Part shown: positions 1 through 6,238 of the stretch, in pieces
Numbering within the stretch: the first letter of the stretch is position 1
How the letters are laid out: each line of letters begins with the position of its first letter
Assembly: GCA_937967955.1 (NCBI GenBank)
Contig: CALBUB010000127.1
Span: forward strand, 1-12,238
Length of the DNA: 12,238 nt
Direction: 5' to 3'
Source of the DNA: an uncultured Bacillota bacterium
GTDB lineage: Bacteria > Bacillota > Clostridia > Tissierellales > Tepidimicrobiaceae
Program-made: the position numbers and the translations under genes
Notes under the pieces: model-generated
What the model saw: the letters and a program-made list of their open reading frames with translations, nothing else
Databases searched by the model: none
Told to the model about the DNA's origin: nothing

Positions 1-171
1 AGCCAGTTTATTACCAGCCTCTTTTTAGGCAAACCCTTTGACAAATACTATGAGGAAATAGAAAGGGAAATAAAAAGAAGGTATTTTGGCTCCTCCCAAA
101 AGGCAATAATAATAGCTTATAAGGATGCTTTAAAGAAGTACTTAGAAGTAAAAGCCAAATATTATACATAA
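1..171 (+). CDS. C-terminal end of an unrecognised protein (5' truncated by window)
   Basis: An open frame enters from the left edge and stops at TAA 169-171, giving the last 56 residues of a protein. The visible part starts SQFITSLFLGKPFDKYYEEI and is rich in Lys, Glu and Tyr, with a probable amphipathic helical C-terminus ending in KAKYYT. I see no catalytic motif, membrane segment or known domain signature and do not assign a family. Only 12 bases separate its stop from the epimerase start, and they hold that gene's ribosome binding site, so the two genes are probably co-transcribed. The frame is supported by codon use like its neighbours and by the tight junction. The upstream part of the gene and the operon promoter lie outside the window. 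Confidence 0.7.
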   Translation, partial: SQFITSLFLGKPFDKYYEEIEREIKRRYFGSSQKAIIIAYKDALKKYLEVKAKYYT

Positions 172-183
172 AGGGGGATTTAA

Positions 184-1272
184 ATGAAAATAACTGACAT
201 AAAAATTGGACATATATCTGTTCCTTTAAAAAAGCCTTTTAAGACTGCTTTAAGAACAGTTAATAGTGTAGAGGACGTTATAGTAAGAATAGAAACGGAT
301 ACTGGACATGTTGGCTATGGTGAGGCACCACCTACTGGGGCCATTACAGGAGATACAACTGGTGCTATTATAGGTGCCATAGAAGACCACATTAAAAAAG
401 CTATAATTGGAATGGATGTAGAGAACTTAGAAGAGATAATGCTTAAATTAGAAAATTCAATTGTTGGAAACACAAGTGCTAAAGCTGCAGTAGATATTGC
501 TATCTACGATTTATTTGGCCAGTTACACAAAGCTCCAGTATATAAACTACTAGGAGGCTACAGGAAGGAGATAATAACAGATATAACTATAAGTGTAAAC
601 GAACCAGAAGAGATGGCAAAGGACAGCTTAGAGGCAGTAAAACAAGGTTACAATACACTAAAGATTAAAGTAGGTAAGAATGCAGATATGGACATAAAGC
701 GTATGCAGGCCATTAGGGATGCAGTAGGTTATGATGTTAATTTAAGAATAGATGCAAACCAAGGTTGGAATGCAAAAGAAGCTGTATATGCCTTAAGAAA
801 GATGGAAGATGCAGGTTTAGATATAGAGCTAGTAGAACAGCCAGTGCCAGCCCATGATATAGATGGCTTAAAATTGGTAACAGACAATGTGACTATCCCA
901 GTTTTAGCAGATGAAAGCGTTTTTTCACCAAGGGATGCCATGCTTATTTTACAAAAACGTGCTGCCGATCTTATAAATATAAAACTAATGAAAACAGGTG
1001 GTATTCATAACGCATTGAAAATATGCTCATTGGCAGAAGTATATGGTGTTGAATGTATGATAGGCTGCATGCTAGAAGCTAAAGTAAGTGTTACAGCTGC
1101 TGCCCATTTAGCTGCTGCAAAAAGCATAATTACAAAAATCGACTTAGATGGGCCTGTACTATGTAAGGAGGACCCAGTTGATGGTGGAGCCATATTTGAA
1201 AACTATAAAATCAAATTATCTGATGATCCTGGCTTTGGTTTTAAAGAGATACGTGGAGTTACTTATAGATAA
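184..1272 (+). CDS. ykfB: L-Ala-D/L-Glu dipeptide epimerase (enolase superfamily)
   Basis: This 362-residue protein closely resembles Bacillus subtilis YkfB, which epimerises the Glu of L-Ala-D-Glu, the dipeptide released from peptidoglycan, so that it can be recycled as an ordinary dipeptide. The enolase/muconate-lactonising fold is visible: an N-terminal capping domain to about residue 125, then the barrel. Barrel residues are the KxK pair K160/K162 in LKIKVGK, metal ligands D190, E218 and D243, and the opposite-face base K267 in NIKLMK. Specificity residues seen in the Ala-Glu epimerases are also present: R24 in the N-terminal loop (PFKTALRT) and the DxD pair D320/D322 near the C-terminus. 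Length is normal for the family. The ATG start is set by a GGGGG site at 173-177. The enzyme should be cytoplasmic. The permease gene follows 46 bases downstream and is probably co-transcribed. Confidence 0.93.
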   Translation: MKITDIKIGHISVPLKKPFKTALRTVNSVEDVIVRIETDTGHVGYGEAPPTGAITGDTTGAIIGAIEDHIKKAIIGMDVENLEEIMLKLENSIVGNTSAKAAVDIAIYDLFGQLHKAPVYKLLGGYRKEIITDITISVNEPEEMAKDSLEAVKQGYNTLKIKVGKNADMDIKRMQAIRDAVGYDVNLRIDANQGWNAKEAVYALRKMEDAGLDIELVEQPVPAHDIDGLKLVTDNVTIPVLADESVFSPRDAMLILQKRAADLINIKLMKTGGIHNALKICSLAEVYGVECMIGCMLEAKVSVTAAAHLAAAKSIITKIDLDGPVLCKEDPVDGGAIFENYKIKLSDDPGFGFKEIRGVTYR

Positions 1273-1318
1273 AATATAAAGCCAAAAGATCTATTAGATA
1301 AAAGGAAAGGAGATTAAC

Positions 1319-2662
1319 ATGGAATTGGAATTAGGTAAATACGCATTAATATCAGAAGCTCCAACTTTATTAGCCTTACTTCCATTACTAGCCTACCTAA
1401 TCATGGTATTTAGAAACAAATCTAATCTAGCTGGCTTAATAGTGGGAGTAATCGTAGGGGCCATTTTGACTGGCCAGGGCATAGCCCCATTGGCTAAGAT
1501 ATTTGCAGAATCCTTAGGTTCATTCTTAGGAATCATTGGAATAATAATCATGTTTGGAAGTGGTTTAGGATCTTTAATGAACAAAACAAGGGTTACCCAT
1601 ACATTGGTATATTGGATAGTAAAAGGTATTGGAGTAAACAGTGAGAAAAAAGCCATGTTGGCAGTTTTGATCAGCTCCATAATAATATGTGGACTACTTG
1701 GAACTTTAGCAGGAGGAAATGCTATAATTGCACCTGTAGTAATTCCCCTTGTAGCTGCAGTAGGTTTGACCCCCACTACTGTAACATCCTTGCTGAGGGT
1801 TGGTGGAGAAGTTGGCTTAATGGTAGGCCCCCTTACTGGAGTTACTCTTGCTACCATGGAAGTTACAGGACTTTCTTATGGCCAGTTAATGTTGTGGGCA
1901 GTTATCCCTTTTAGTTTAGTATGGATTGGTGCTACCCTATTTGCTTCTATAAGAGTGCAGAAAAAATATAGGGATATAGAAAAATATGAATTAACAGAGG
2001 ACATGGTAGACATAGACAAGATGGATATTACTAAAAATGAGAAATTTACAACCATATTATTCTTAATTGCCTTCCTTTTGCTTGTTGGTTATGGAGTTGT
2101 TACAGGACAAGGCACAAATTATGCAATAGTAGTAATGTTAGTGTTATCAGCAGTACTGATAATAAGCAGTAGAATAGAAATAGATAATGCAATAGATACA
2201 TTTGTTGAAGGTGCCTCCAAGATGGTAGGTATGTTCTTCATATTCATATTCTTTGAGGTAATGTTTGTTTTAATCAATTTAGGTGGTGGCTTTGAAGCCT
2301 TAGGAAATCTACTAACAAATTTGATTTCTGGTGGAGGAAAAGCTATAGTACTTATTATAGCTTCCCTAGTTGGAGGTTTTGGTATAGAAGCTGCTGCTGT
2401 TGCAGAGATTACCTTAGTACATGAAATGTTTATTGACTTGGTCAACTCTGTTAATCTTCCTATGGAAATTTGGGCTACAGCCTTACTAGCTGCTACAAGG
2501 ATAACAGGTTCTGTATATCCTACAGCCAATCTTGCAGGCCAGATGGGAATTGCCCGCAGTACAAATATGAAAGAGGTATTAAAAGTTTGCTGGATTGGTG
2601 CTGCAGCCTTGTGGTTATGGGTTATAGCTTGGGCCTTTATAGGACCTTTAATTGCAGGTTAG
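1319..2662 (+). CDS. multi-pass permease, GntP/NhaC-like ion transporter superfamily
   Basis: This 447-residue integral membrane protein has about 11-12 hydrophobic segments (roughly residues 14-31, 37-52, 62-86, 110-150, 163-211, 243-284, 302-320, 340-362 and 421-445). They form two halves joined by a charged loop at about 213-241. Gly-rich breaks within segments, such as GTLAGGNAIIAPVVIP (128-143) and a second-half stretch around 351-370 containing EAAAVAE, resemble the re-entrant or discontinuous helices of ion-transporter superfamily carriers (GntP, NhaC, YuiF-like Na+/H+ antiporters). The substrate cannot be read from sequence. Its place directly after a dipeptide epimerase suggests a peptide, amino acid or organic acid salvage role, which is inference. 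AAAGGAG at 1306-1312 supports the ATG. The gene ends 7 bases before the left arm of a strong terminator, so it closes its operon. Family-level call is moderately sure; exact family is uncertain. Confidence 0.75.
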   Translation: MELELGKYALISEAPTLLALLPLLAYLIMVFRNKSNLAGLIVGVIVGAILTGQGIAPLAKIFAESLGSFLGIIGIIIMFGSGLGSLMNKTRVTHTLVYWIVKGIGVNSEKKAMLAVLISSIIICGLLGTLAGGNAIIAPVVIPLVAAVGLTPTTVTSLLRVGGEVGLMVGPLTGVTLATMEVTGLSYGQLMLWAVIPFSLVWIGATLFASIRVQKKYRDIEKYELTEDMVDIDKMDITKNEKFTTILFLIAFLLLVGYGVVTGQGTNYAIVVMLVLSAVLIISSRIEIDNAIDTFVEGASKMVGMFFIFIFFEVMFVLINLGGGFEALGNLLTNLISGGGKAIVLIIASLVGGFGIEAAAVAEITLVHEMFIDLVNSVNLPMEIWATALLAATRITGSVYPTANLAGQMGIARSTNMKEVLKVCWIGAAALWLWVIAWAFIGPLIAG

Positions 2663-2669
2663 GGCTAAG

Positions 2670-2706
2670 AAAAACTCCTACTCTATTAAAAGTAGTAGGA
2701 GTTTTT
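2670..2706 (+). terminator. Rho-independent terminator of the epimerase-permease operon
   Basis: A perfect 13-bp inverted repeat has arms 2670-2682 (AAAAACTCCTACT) and 2694-2706 (AGTAGGAGTTTTT), an 11-base loop, and a T-run on the 3' side. It begins 7 bases after the permease stop codon. Because the arms carry A-run and T-run ends, it could act in both directions, although no gene converges on it here. Confidence 0.92.
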
Positions 2707-2708
2707 CC

Positions 2709-2737
2709 TTGAAATTATAAAGCTTATAGTCTATAAT
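2709..2737 (+). promoter_or_regulatory. sigma-A promoter of the cggR-gap-pgk-tpiA-gpmI-eno operon
   Basis: The -35 box is TTGAAA (2709-2714), followed by a 17-base spacer and a perfect -10 TATAAT (2732-2737). Transcription should start near 2744, leaving a leader of about 125 bases before cggR. The -35 begins 2 bases after the upstream terminator. The call rests on box match and ideal spacing, and it lies just ahead of a matching CggR-type operator. Confidence 0.85.
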
Positions 2738-2772
2738 ATAGACAAGAAGTAGCAATATTTTTTTAATAATAC

Positions 2773-2808
2773 TGGGACAAAAACGTATACAGAGGGGCCA
2801 AAAATGAC
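2773..2808 (+). promoter_or_regulatory. tandem CggR-type operator
   Basis: Two direct repeats begin exactly 20 bases apart: TGGGAC at 2773-2778 and AGGGGC at 2793-2798. Each is followed by an A-rich 6-base spacer and a second element, GTAT (2785-2788) and TGAC (2805-2808). The known B. subtilis CggR operator is a pair of CGGGAC-N6-TGTC units separated by 4 bases, which gives the same 20-base period. The match is imperfect in sequence but exact in spacing. The site lies about 30-65 bases downstream of the predicted transcription start, consistent with repression by blocking elongating or initiating polymerase as in Bacillus. Confidence 0.72.
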
Positions 2809-2868
2809 CCTATATAAATATTAAAATTTGTAGCATACTAGTTTGTAAAATATTTTAGGGGTGTTTCC

Positions 2869-3903
2869 ATGGATTTAATTGAGCTTGAGAAAAAAATAGT
2901 ACCTGAGATTATTGATATGTTGGAAATAAGATATAATATCCTTAGAAATATCTATTATAACCAGCCAATAGGAAGAAGAGGTCTTGCTAATAAGCTTAAT
3001 ATTGGAGAGAGGACAATTAGAACAGAAGTCCATGTTCTAAAAAAACAAGGTCTTTTGAATATAGAAAGTACAGGTATGTATATTACCCAAGATGGAAAAA
3101 ATGTTATAGAGAATTTGGAAGGGGTAATTAGAGAATTAAAGGGTATAAGCGATTTAGAGAAGAAATTGGAGAATGTCTTAAAGGTTAAAAACATTATAAT
3201 AGTCCCTGGTAACTGTGACAATAATGAACTGGTATTAAAGGACTTAGTAAAAGCAGCATCTACGTACTTAATAGATATTATCCAGGATGGATATATAATA
3301 GGGGTTACTGGAGGAAGTACTATAGCTAAAGTAGCCGATGAAATGCCTCAAGGTAAAATTGCTGACGATGTATTAGTTATTCCAGCTAGAGGAGGCCTAG
3401 GTAGGGATGTAGAAACCCAATCAAATACTATTGCAGCCAAACTGGCTAAGAAGATAGAAGGAAGTTATAGACTACTCCATGTGCCAGATAATATAGATAA
3501 GAAAACTTTAGAAGCCATGTTGGAAGTTAAAGAAGTAAGAGAAGTAATACAGCTATTTGATAAAATGAACATACTTTTATTTGGCATTGGTAGAGCAGAT
3601 GTAATGGCTAAAAGAAGAAGGCTTTCCCAAGAACAGATTGATAGGCTACTAGATAAGGGTGCAGTAGGAGAAGCCTTTGGTCATTATTTTGATATAGAAG
3701 GAATTGAAGTTTGGAAATCTTTATCAGTAGGAATAGATTTAGATGTTTTTAACAAGGTAGAAGCTGCCATAGGAGTTGCTGGAGGAGAAAGGAAAGCAGA
3801 GGCCATTATGGCTATAGCTTCTTTAAGGGAGGATATGACTTTAGTAATAGATGAAGCAGCTGCAAGCAAGATAATTAAAATTGTTAATGAAGCTACAAAG
3901 TAG
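2869..3903 (+). CDS. cggR: CggR, central glycolytic genes repressor (SorC family)
   Basis: A 344-residue cytoplasmic transcription repressor with the layout of B. subtilis CggR. An N-terminal winged helix-turn-helix at about residues 34-75 includes GRRGLANKLNIGERTIRTEV. The SorC sugar-phosphate-binding domain runs from about 100 to the end. Family motifs are VTGGST (146-151), IPARGGLG (171-178), GIGRAD (239-244), GAVGEAFGHYFD (264-275) and AGGERKAEAI (304-313). In Bacillus, fructose-1,6-bisphosphate binds this domain and weakens operator binding. Length matches the family. The ATG is preceded by AGGGGTG at 2857-2863. It is the first gene of the glycolytic operon, with a tandem operator in its own leader, so autorepression is expected. 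Its stop codon lies in a small hairpin that precedes gap. Confidence 0.95.
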   Translation: MDLIELEKKIVPEIIDMLEIRYNILRNIYYNQPIGRRGLANKLNIGERTIRTEVHVLKKQGLLNIESTGMYITQDGKNVIENLEGVIRELKGISDLEKKLENVLKVKNIIIVPGNCDNNELVLKDLVKAASTYLIDIIQDGYIIGVTGGSTIAKVADEMPQGKIADDVLVIPARGGLGRDVETQSNTIAAKLAKKIEGSYRLLHVPDNIDKKTLEAMLEVKEVREVIQLFDKMNILLFGIGRADVMAKRRRLSQEQIDRLLDKGAVGEAFGHYFDIEGIEVWKSLSVGIDLDVFNKVEAAIGVAGGERKAEAIMAIASLREDMTLVIDEAAASKIIKIVNEATK

Positions 3904-3906
3904 CTT
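3890..3906 (+). promoter_or_regulatory. hairpin at the cggR/gap junction (possible mRNA processing or stability element)
   Basis: A 7-bp perfect stem (AAGCTAC 3890-3896 with GTAGCTT 3900-3906) closes on a 3-base AAA loop and is followed by an AU-rich stretch. It contains the cggR stop codon. In B. subtilis the cggR-gapA message is cut near the end of cggR, upstream of a stem-loop that then protects gapA mRNA. The position here is equivalent. Function is inferred from position; the stem is short and could partly reflect chance. Confidence 0.45.
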
Positions 3907-3936
3907 TTATATAAAAATTATAAAGGAGGAATTATA

Positions 3937-4944
3937 ATGAGTATGAAAGTTGGCTTAAGTGGCTTTGGTAGAATTGGTAGAGAAGTAATGAGAATCTACT
4001 TTGAAGGAAACCACACAGAAGATTTTGATTTAGTAGCCTTAAATGCTTCAGGGGATTTAAATACTTTAGCCCATCTATTTAAATACGATTCTCTATATGG
4101 TAAATTCAATGGAACAGTAGAAGTTGCAGAAGATGGTTTAATCATAAATGGAAAGAAAATAAAAGTAGTAGCCCATAGGGATCCAGCTGAAATTCCCTGG
4201 AAGGAGCTTGGAGTGGATCTTGTAATCGATTCAACAGGAGCTTTTAGAGATAGAGAAGGACTTATGAAGCATATAAATGCAGGTGCTAAGAAGGTAATAC
4301 TTACTGCCCCAGGTAAAAATGAAGATATAACTATAGTAATGGGAGTTAATGAAAAGGATTATGAGCCTGATAAACACCATATTATTTCCAATGCCTCCTG
4401 TACTACTAACTGTTTAGCACCAGTAGCAAAAGTTCTCCATGAGAATTTTGGTATCAAAAAGGGAATGATGACAACTGTTCATGCTTACACTAATGACCAA
4501 CAAATTTTGGATAAAAGACACAAGGATTTAAGAAGAGCAAGAGCAGCTGCCCAATCAATCATTCCAACCACAACAGGAGCTGCTAAAGCTGTGGCACTAG
4601 TACTACCAGAATTAAAAGGCAAGATAAACGGCTTTGCAATGAGAGTACCTACTCCAACTGTTTCAATAGTAGACTTTGTATGTGAAGTAGAAAAAGAAAC
4701 AACAGTTGAAGAAGTTAATAGGGTATTAAAAGAAGCTAGTGAAAATGAATTAAAGGGAATACTTGGCTATTCAGAAGAACCACTAGTATCTATGGATTAT
4801 AAGGGAGATACACGTTCTTCCATTGTAGATGGCCTTTTAACTATGGTAATGGGCAATATGGTTAAAGTAGTTGCTTGGTATGATAATGAATGGGGTTACT
4901 CCTGCAGAGTTGTAGATTTGGTTAAAATGGTTGCAAATAGTTAA
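3937..4944 (+). CDS. gap: glyceraldehyde-3-phosphate dehydrogenase, type I, with NADP-type cofactor residues
   Basis: A 335-residue phosphorylating GAPDH, converting glyceraldehyde-3-phosphate to 1,3-bisphosphoglycerate. The Rossmann motif GFGRIGRE is at 9-16, catalytic Cys155 is in SNASCTTNCLAPVAK, and His182 is in TTVHAYTND. AAGGAGG at 3923-3929 selects the ATG at 3937 over a second ATG two codons in. The oddity is the cofactor pocket. NAD-specific enzymes such as that of Geobacillus stearothermophilus have Asp32-Leu33 and Leu187-Pro188. Here the aligned residues are Ala37-Ser38 (LNASGD) and Lys193-Arg194 (ILDKRHKDLRR). Ala-Ser is what B. subtilis GapB, an NADP enzyme, carries at the first site, and Lys-Arg adds positive charge near where a 2'-phosphate would sit. 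It lies first after the regulator in the operon, framed by hairpins on both sides. GAPDH identity is certain; cofactor preference is inference. Confidence 0.96.
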   Translation: MSMKVGLSGFGRIGREVMRIYFEGNHTEDFDLVALNASGDLNTLAHLFKYDSLYGKFNGTVEVAEDGLIINGKKIKVVAHRDPAEIPWKELGVDLVIDSTGAFRDREGLMKHINAGAKKVILTAPGKNEDITIVMGVNEKDYEPDKHHIISNASCTTNCLAPVAKVLHENFGIKKGMMTTVHAYTNDQQILDKRHKDLRRARAAAQSIIPTTTGAAKAVALVLPELKGKINGFAMRVPTPTVSIVDFVCEVEKETTVEEVNRVLKEASENELKGILGYSEEPLVSMDYKGDTRSSIVDGLLTMVMGNMVKVVAWYDNEWGYSCRVVDLVKMVANS

Positions 4945-4952
4945 TAATACCA

Positions 4953-4996
4953 TTAATAATGTTCAGGATGATAGATATCATCCTGAACATTATTAA
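4953..4996 (+). promoter_or_regulatory. long perfect hairpin between gap and pgk
   Basis: A perfect 20-bp inverted repeat, arms 4953-4972 and 4977-4996, closes on the 4-base loop AGAT. It starts 8 bases after the gap stop codon. No T-run follows the right arm (next bases CTACAAATCC), so it is not a canonical terminator, and pgk begins only 35 bases further on without a convincing promoter between. The likely role is a 3' stabiliser of gap mRNA, a partial attenuator or an RNase processing site that lets gap be expressed above pgk. The structure is seen directly; the role is inference. Confidence 0.8.
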
Positions 4997-5018
4997 CTAC
5001 AAATCCATTATCATTGTA

Positions 5019-5028
5019 AGGGGTGATA
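5019..5028 (+). promoter_or_regulatory. ribosome binding site deciding the pgk start
   Basis: AAGGGGTGAT closely resembles the anti-16S complement AAGGAGGTGAT and sits 3 bases before ATG 5032. Its GGGG core is 8 bases upstream of that ATG. The in-frame GTG at 5023 lies inside this site and so cannot be the start. Confidence 0.8.
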
Positions 5029-5031
5029 CAT

Positions 5032-6225
5032 ATGTTGAACAAAAAGACATTAAAGGATTTAGATGTTAAGGGAAAAAGGGTACTGGTCAGATGTGATTTT
5101 AACGTTCCTATAGATGAAGAGGGAAATATTACAGACGATAGAAGAATAAGGAGTTCTCTACCTACAATAAACTATTTAATTGAAAATAATGCAAAAATTA
5201 TACTCATGTCCCACTTAGGAAGGCCAAAGGGTGAGCCAAATCCTAAACTTAGTTTAGAACCTGTAGCAAAGAGACTGTCAGAACTATTGAATAAAGAAGT
5301 AACCTTTGCCAAAGATGATAGGGTAGTAAGTGATAAAGTAAAAGAAATAGTTTCAAATATGGAAGAGAAGGATGTAGTCCTATTAGAAAACACTAGATTT
5401 AGAAAAGAAGAAACAAAAAATGAAGAAAACTTTGCAAAGGAATTAGCTTCTCTAGGAGACATATATGTAAACGATGCCTTTGGAACTTGCCATAGGGCCC
5501 ATGCTTCAAATGTAGGAGTTTCAAGCTTTTTACCATCAGCAGTAGGCTTTTTAGTTGAGAAGGAAATAACAGTAATTGGCAAAGCCTTAGAAAAACCAGA
5601 AAGGCCTTTTGTTGCTATTTTGGGAGGAGCTAAGGTTTCAGATAAGATAGGGGTAATTGAAAACTTATTGAATAAAGTTGACTCCATATTAATTGGAGGA
5701 GGAATGTCCTACACTTTCTTAAAGGCTCAAGGTTATGAAATAGGCACATCTATTGTAGAGGATGAAAAATTAGACTTAGCAAGGGAGCTTATGGAAAAGG
5801 CAAAGGAGAAAAATGTTAAACTAATGTTGCCAGTAGATGTGGTGGTAGCTAAAGAATTTAAAAATGACACAGAATTTAAGACTGTTCCAATAGATGAAAT
5901 TCCTGCCGATATGATGGGTATGGATATGGGTCAAAAGAGTATAGAAGCTTTTACAGAAGAAATTAAGAAAGCAAAAACTGTAGTATGGAATGGACCAATG
6001 GGTGTGTTCGAAATGGAAAACTTTAAGAAGGGCACAGATGCTATTGCTAAAGCTATGGCAGAAGTGGATGCAACTACAATCGTTGGTGGAGGAGATAGTG
6101 CATCAGCTGTTGAAAAAGCAGGTTTTGCAAGCAAAATGACCCATATTTCTACTGGAGGAGGAGCATCCCTTGAGCTTCTAGAAGGAAAAGTGTTACCAGG
6201 AATTGCTGCTATTGATGATAAATAA
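5032..6225 (+). CDS. pgk: phosphoglycerate kinase
   Basis: A 397-residue kinase that transfers the acyl phosphate of 1,3-bisphosphoglycerate to ADP, making ATP and 3-phosphoglycerate. N-terminal domain substrate residues are visible: D22 and N24 in RCDFNVP, R39, H61 to R64 in SHLGRPKG, R121-122 region LLENTRF, and R155 in GTCHRAHAS. The C-terminal nucleotide domain shows GGAKVSDKIGV (198-208), WNGPMGVFE (319-327), GGGDS (352-356) and STGGGAS (373-379). Length is typical of Bacillota Pgk. I start it at ATG 5032 (MLNKKTLKDLDV), because a GTG nine bases earlier overlaps the ribosome binding site. It follows gap after an 87-base gap that holds a 20-bp hairpin, and its stop lies 13 bases before the tpiA start, so it is tightly coupled to tpiA. 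Confidence 0.97.
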   Translation: MLNKKTLKDLDVKGKRVLVRCDFNVPIDEEGNITDDRRIRSSLPTINYLIENNAKIILMSHLGRPKGEPNPKLSLEPVAKRLSELLNKEVTFAKDDRVVSDKVKEIVSNMEEKDVVLLENTRFRKEETKNEENFAKELASLGDIYVNDAFGTCHRAHASNVGVSSFLPSAVGFLVEKEITVIGKALEKPERPFVAILGGAKVSDKIGVIENLLNKVDSILIGGGMSYTFLKAQGYEIGTSIVEDEKLDLARELMEKAKEKNVKLMLPVDVVVAKEFKNDTEFKTVPIDEIPADMMGMDMGQKSIEAFTEEIKKAKTVVWNGPMGVFEMENFKKGTDAIAKAMAEVDATTIVGGGDSASAVEKAGFASKMTHISTGGGASLELLEGKVLPGIAAIDDK

Positions 6226-6226
6226 A

Positions 6227-6232
6227 GGGGGG
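6227..6232 (+). promoter_or_regulatory. ribosome binding site deciding the TTG start of tpiA
   Basis: GGGGGG directly after the pgk stop codon is 6 bases from the TTG at 6239, the usual spacing. It shows that the ATG codons upstream in this frame, inside pgk, are not the start. Confidence 0.8.
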
Positions 6233-6238
6233 ATTCAA

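Noticed and set aside
1393..1857. 154-codon open frame on the minus strand opposite the permease
   Set aside because: Pro/Thr/Ile-rich composition typical of the complement of a hydrophobic protein; no support as a gene.
2470..2712. 80-codon plus-strand open frame running through the terminator
   Set aside because: It is out of frame within the permease, and its tail is made of terminator hairpin sequence.
2828..2856. Possible second promoter (TTGTAG, 17 bases, TATTTT) in the cggR leader
   Set aside because: Both boxes are weak and the start point would fall about 6 bases before the cggR ATG, over its ribosome binding site.
4997..5018. Independent pgk promoter after the gap-pgk hairpin
   Set aside because: No -35/-10 pair with reasonable spacing is visible in this short AT-rich stretch.
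5023..5031. GTG at 5023 as the pgk start (adds MIH)
   Set aside because: It lies inside the AAGGGGTGAT ribosome binding site; ATG 5032 has proper spacing and gives the family N-terminus.
5172..5687. 171-codon open frame on the minus strand
   Set aside because: It lies wholly opposite pgk, has no ribosome binding site or recognisable motif, and reads as a shadow of pgk codons.
6203..6238. ATG at 6203 as the tpiA start
   Set aside because: It overlaps the end of pgk, has no ribosome binding site and adds residues foreign to TpiA.
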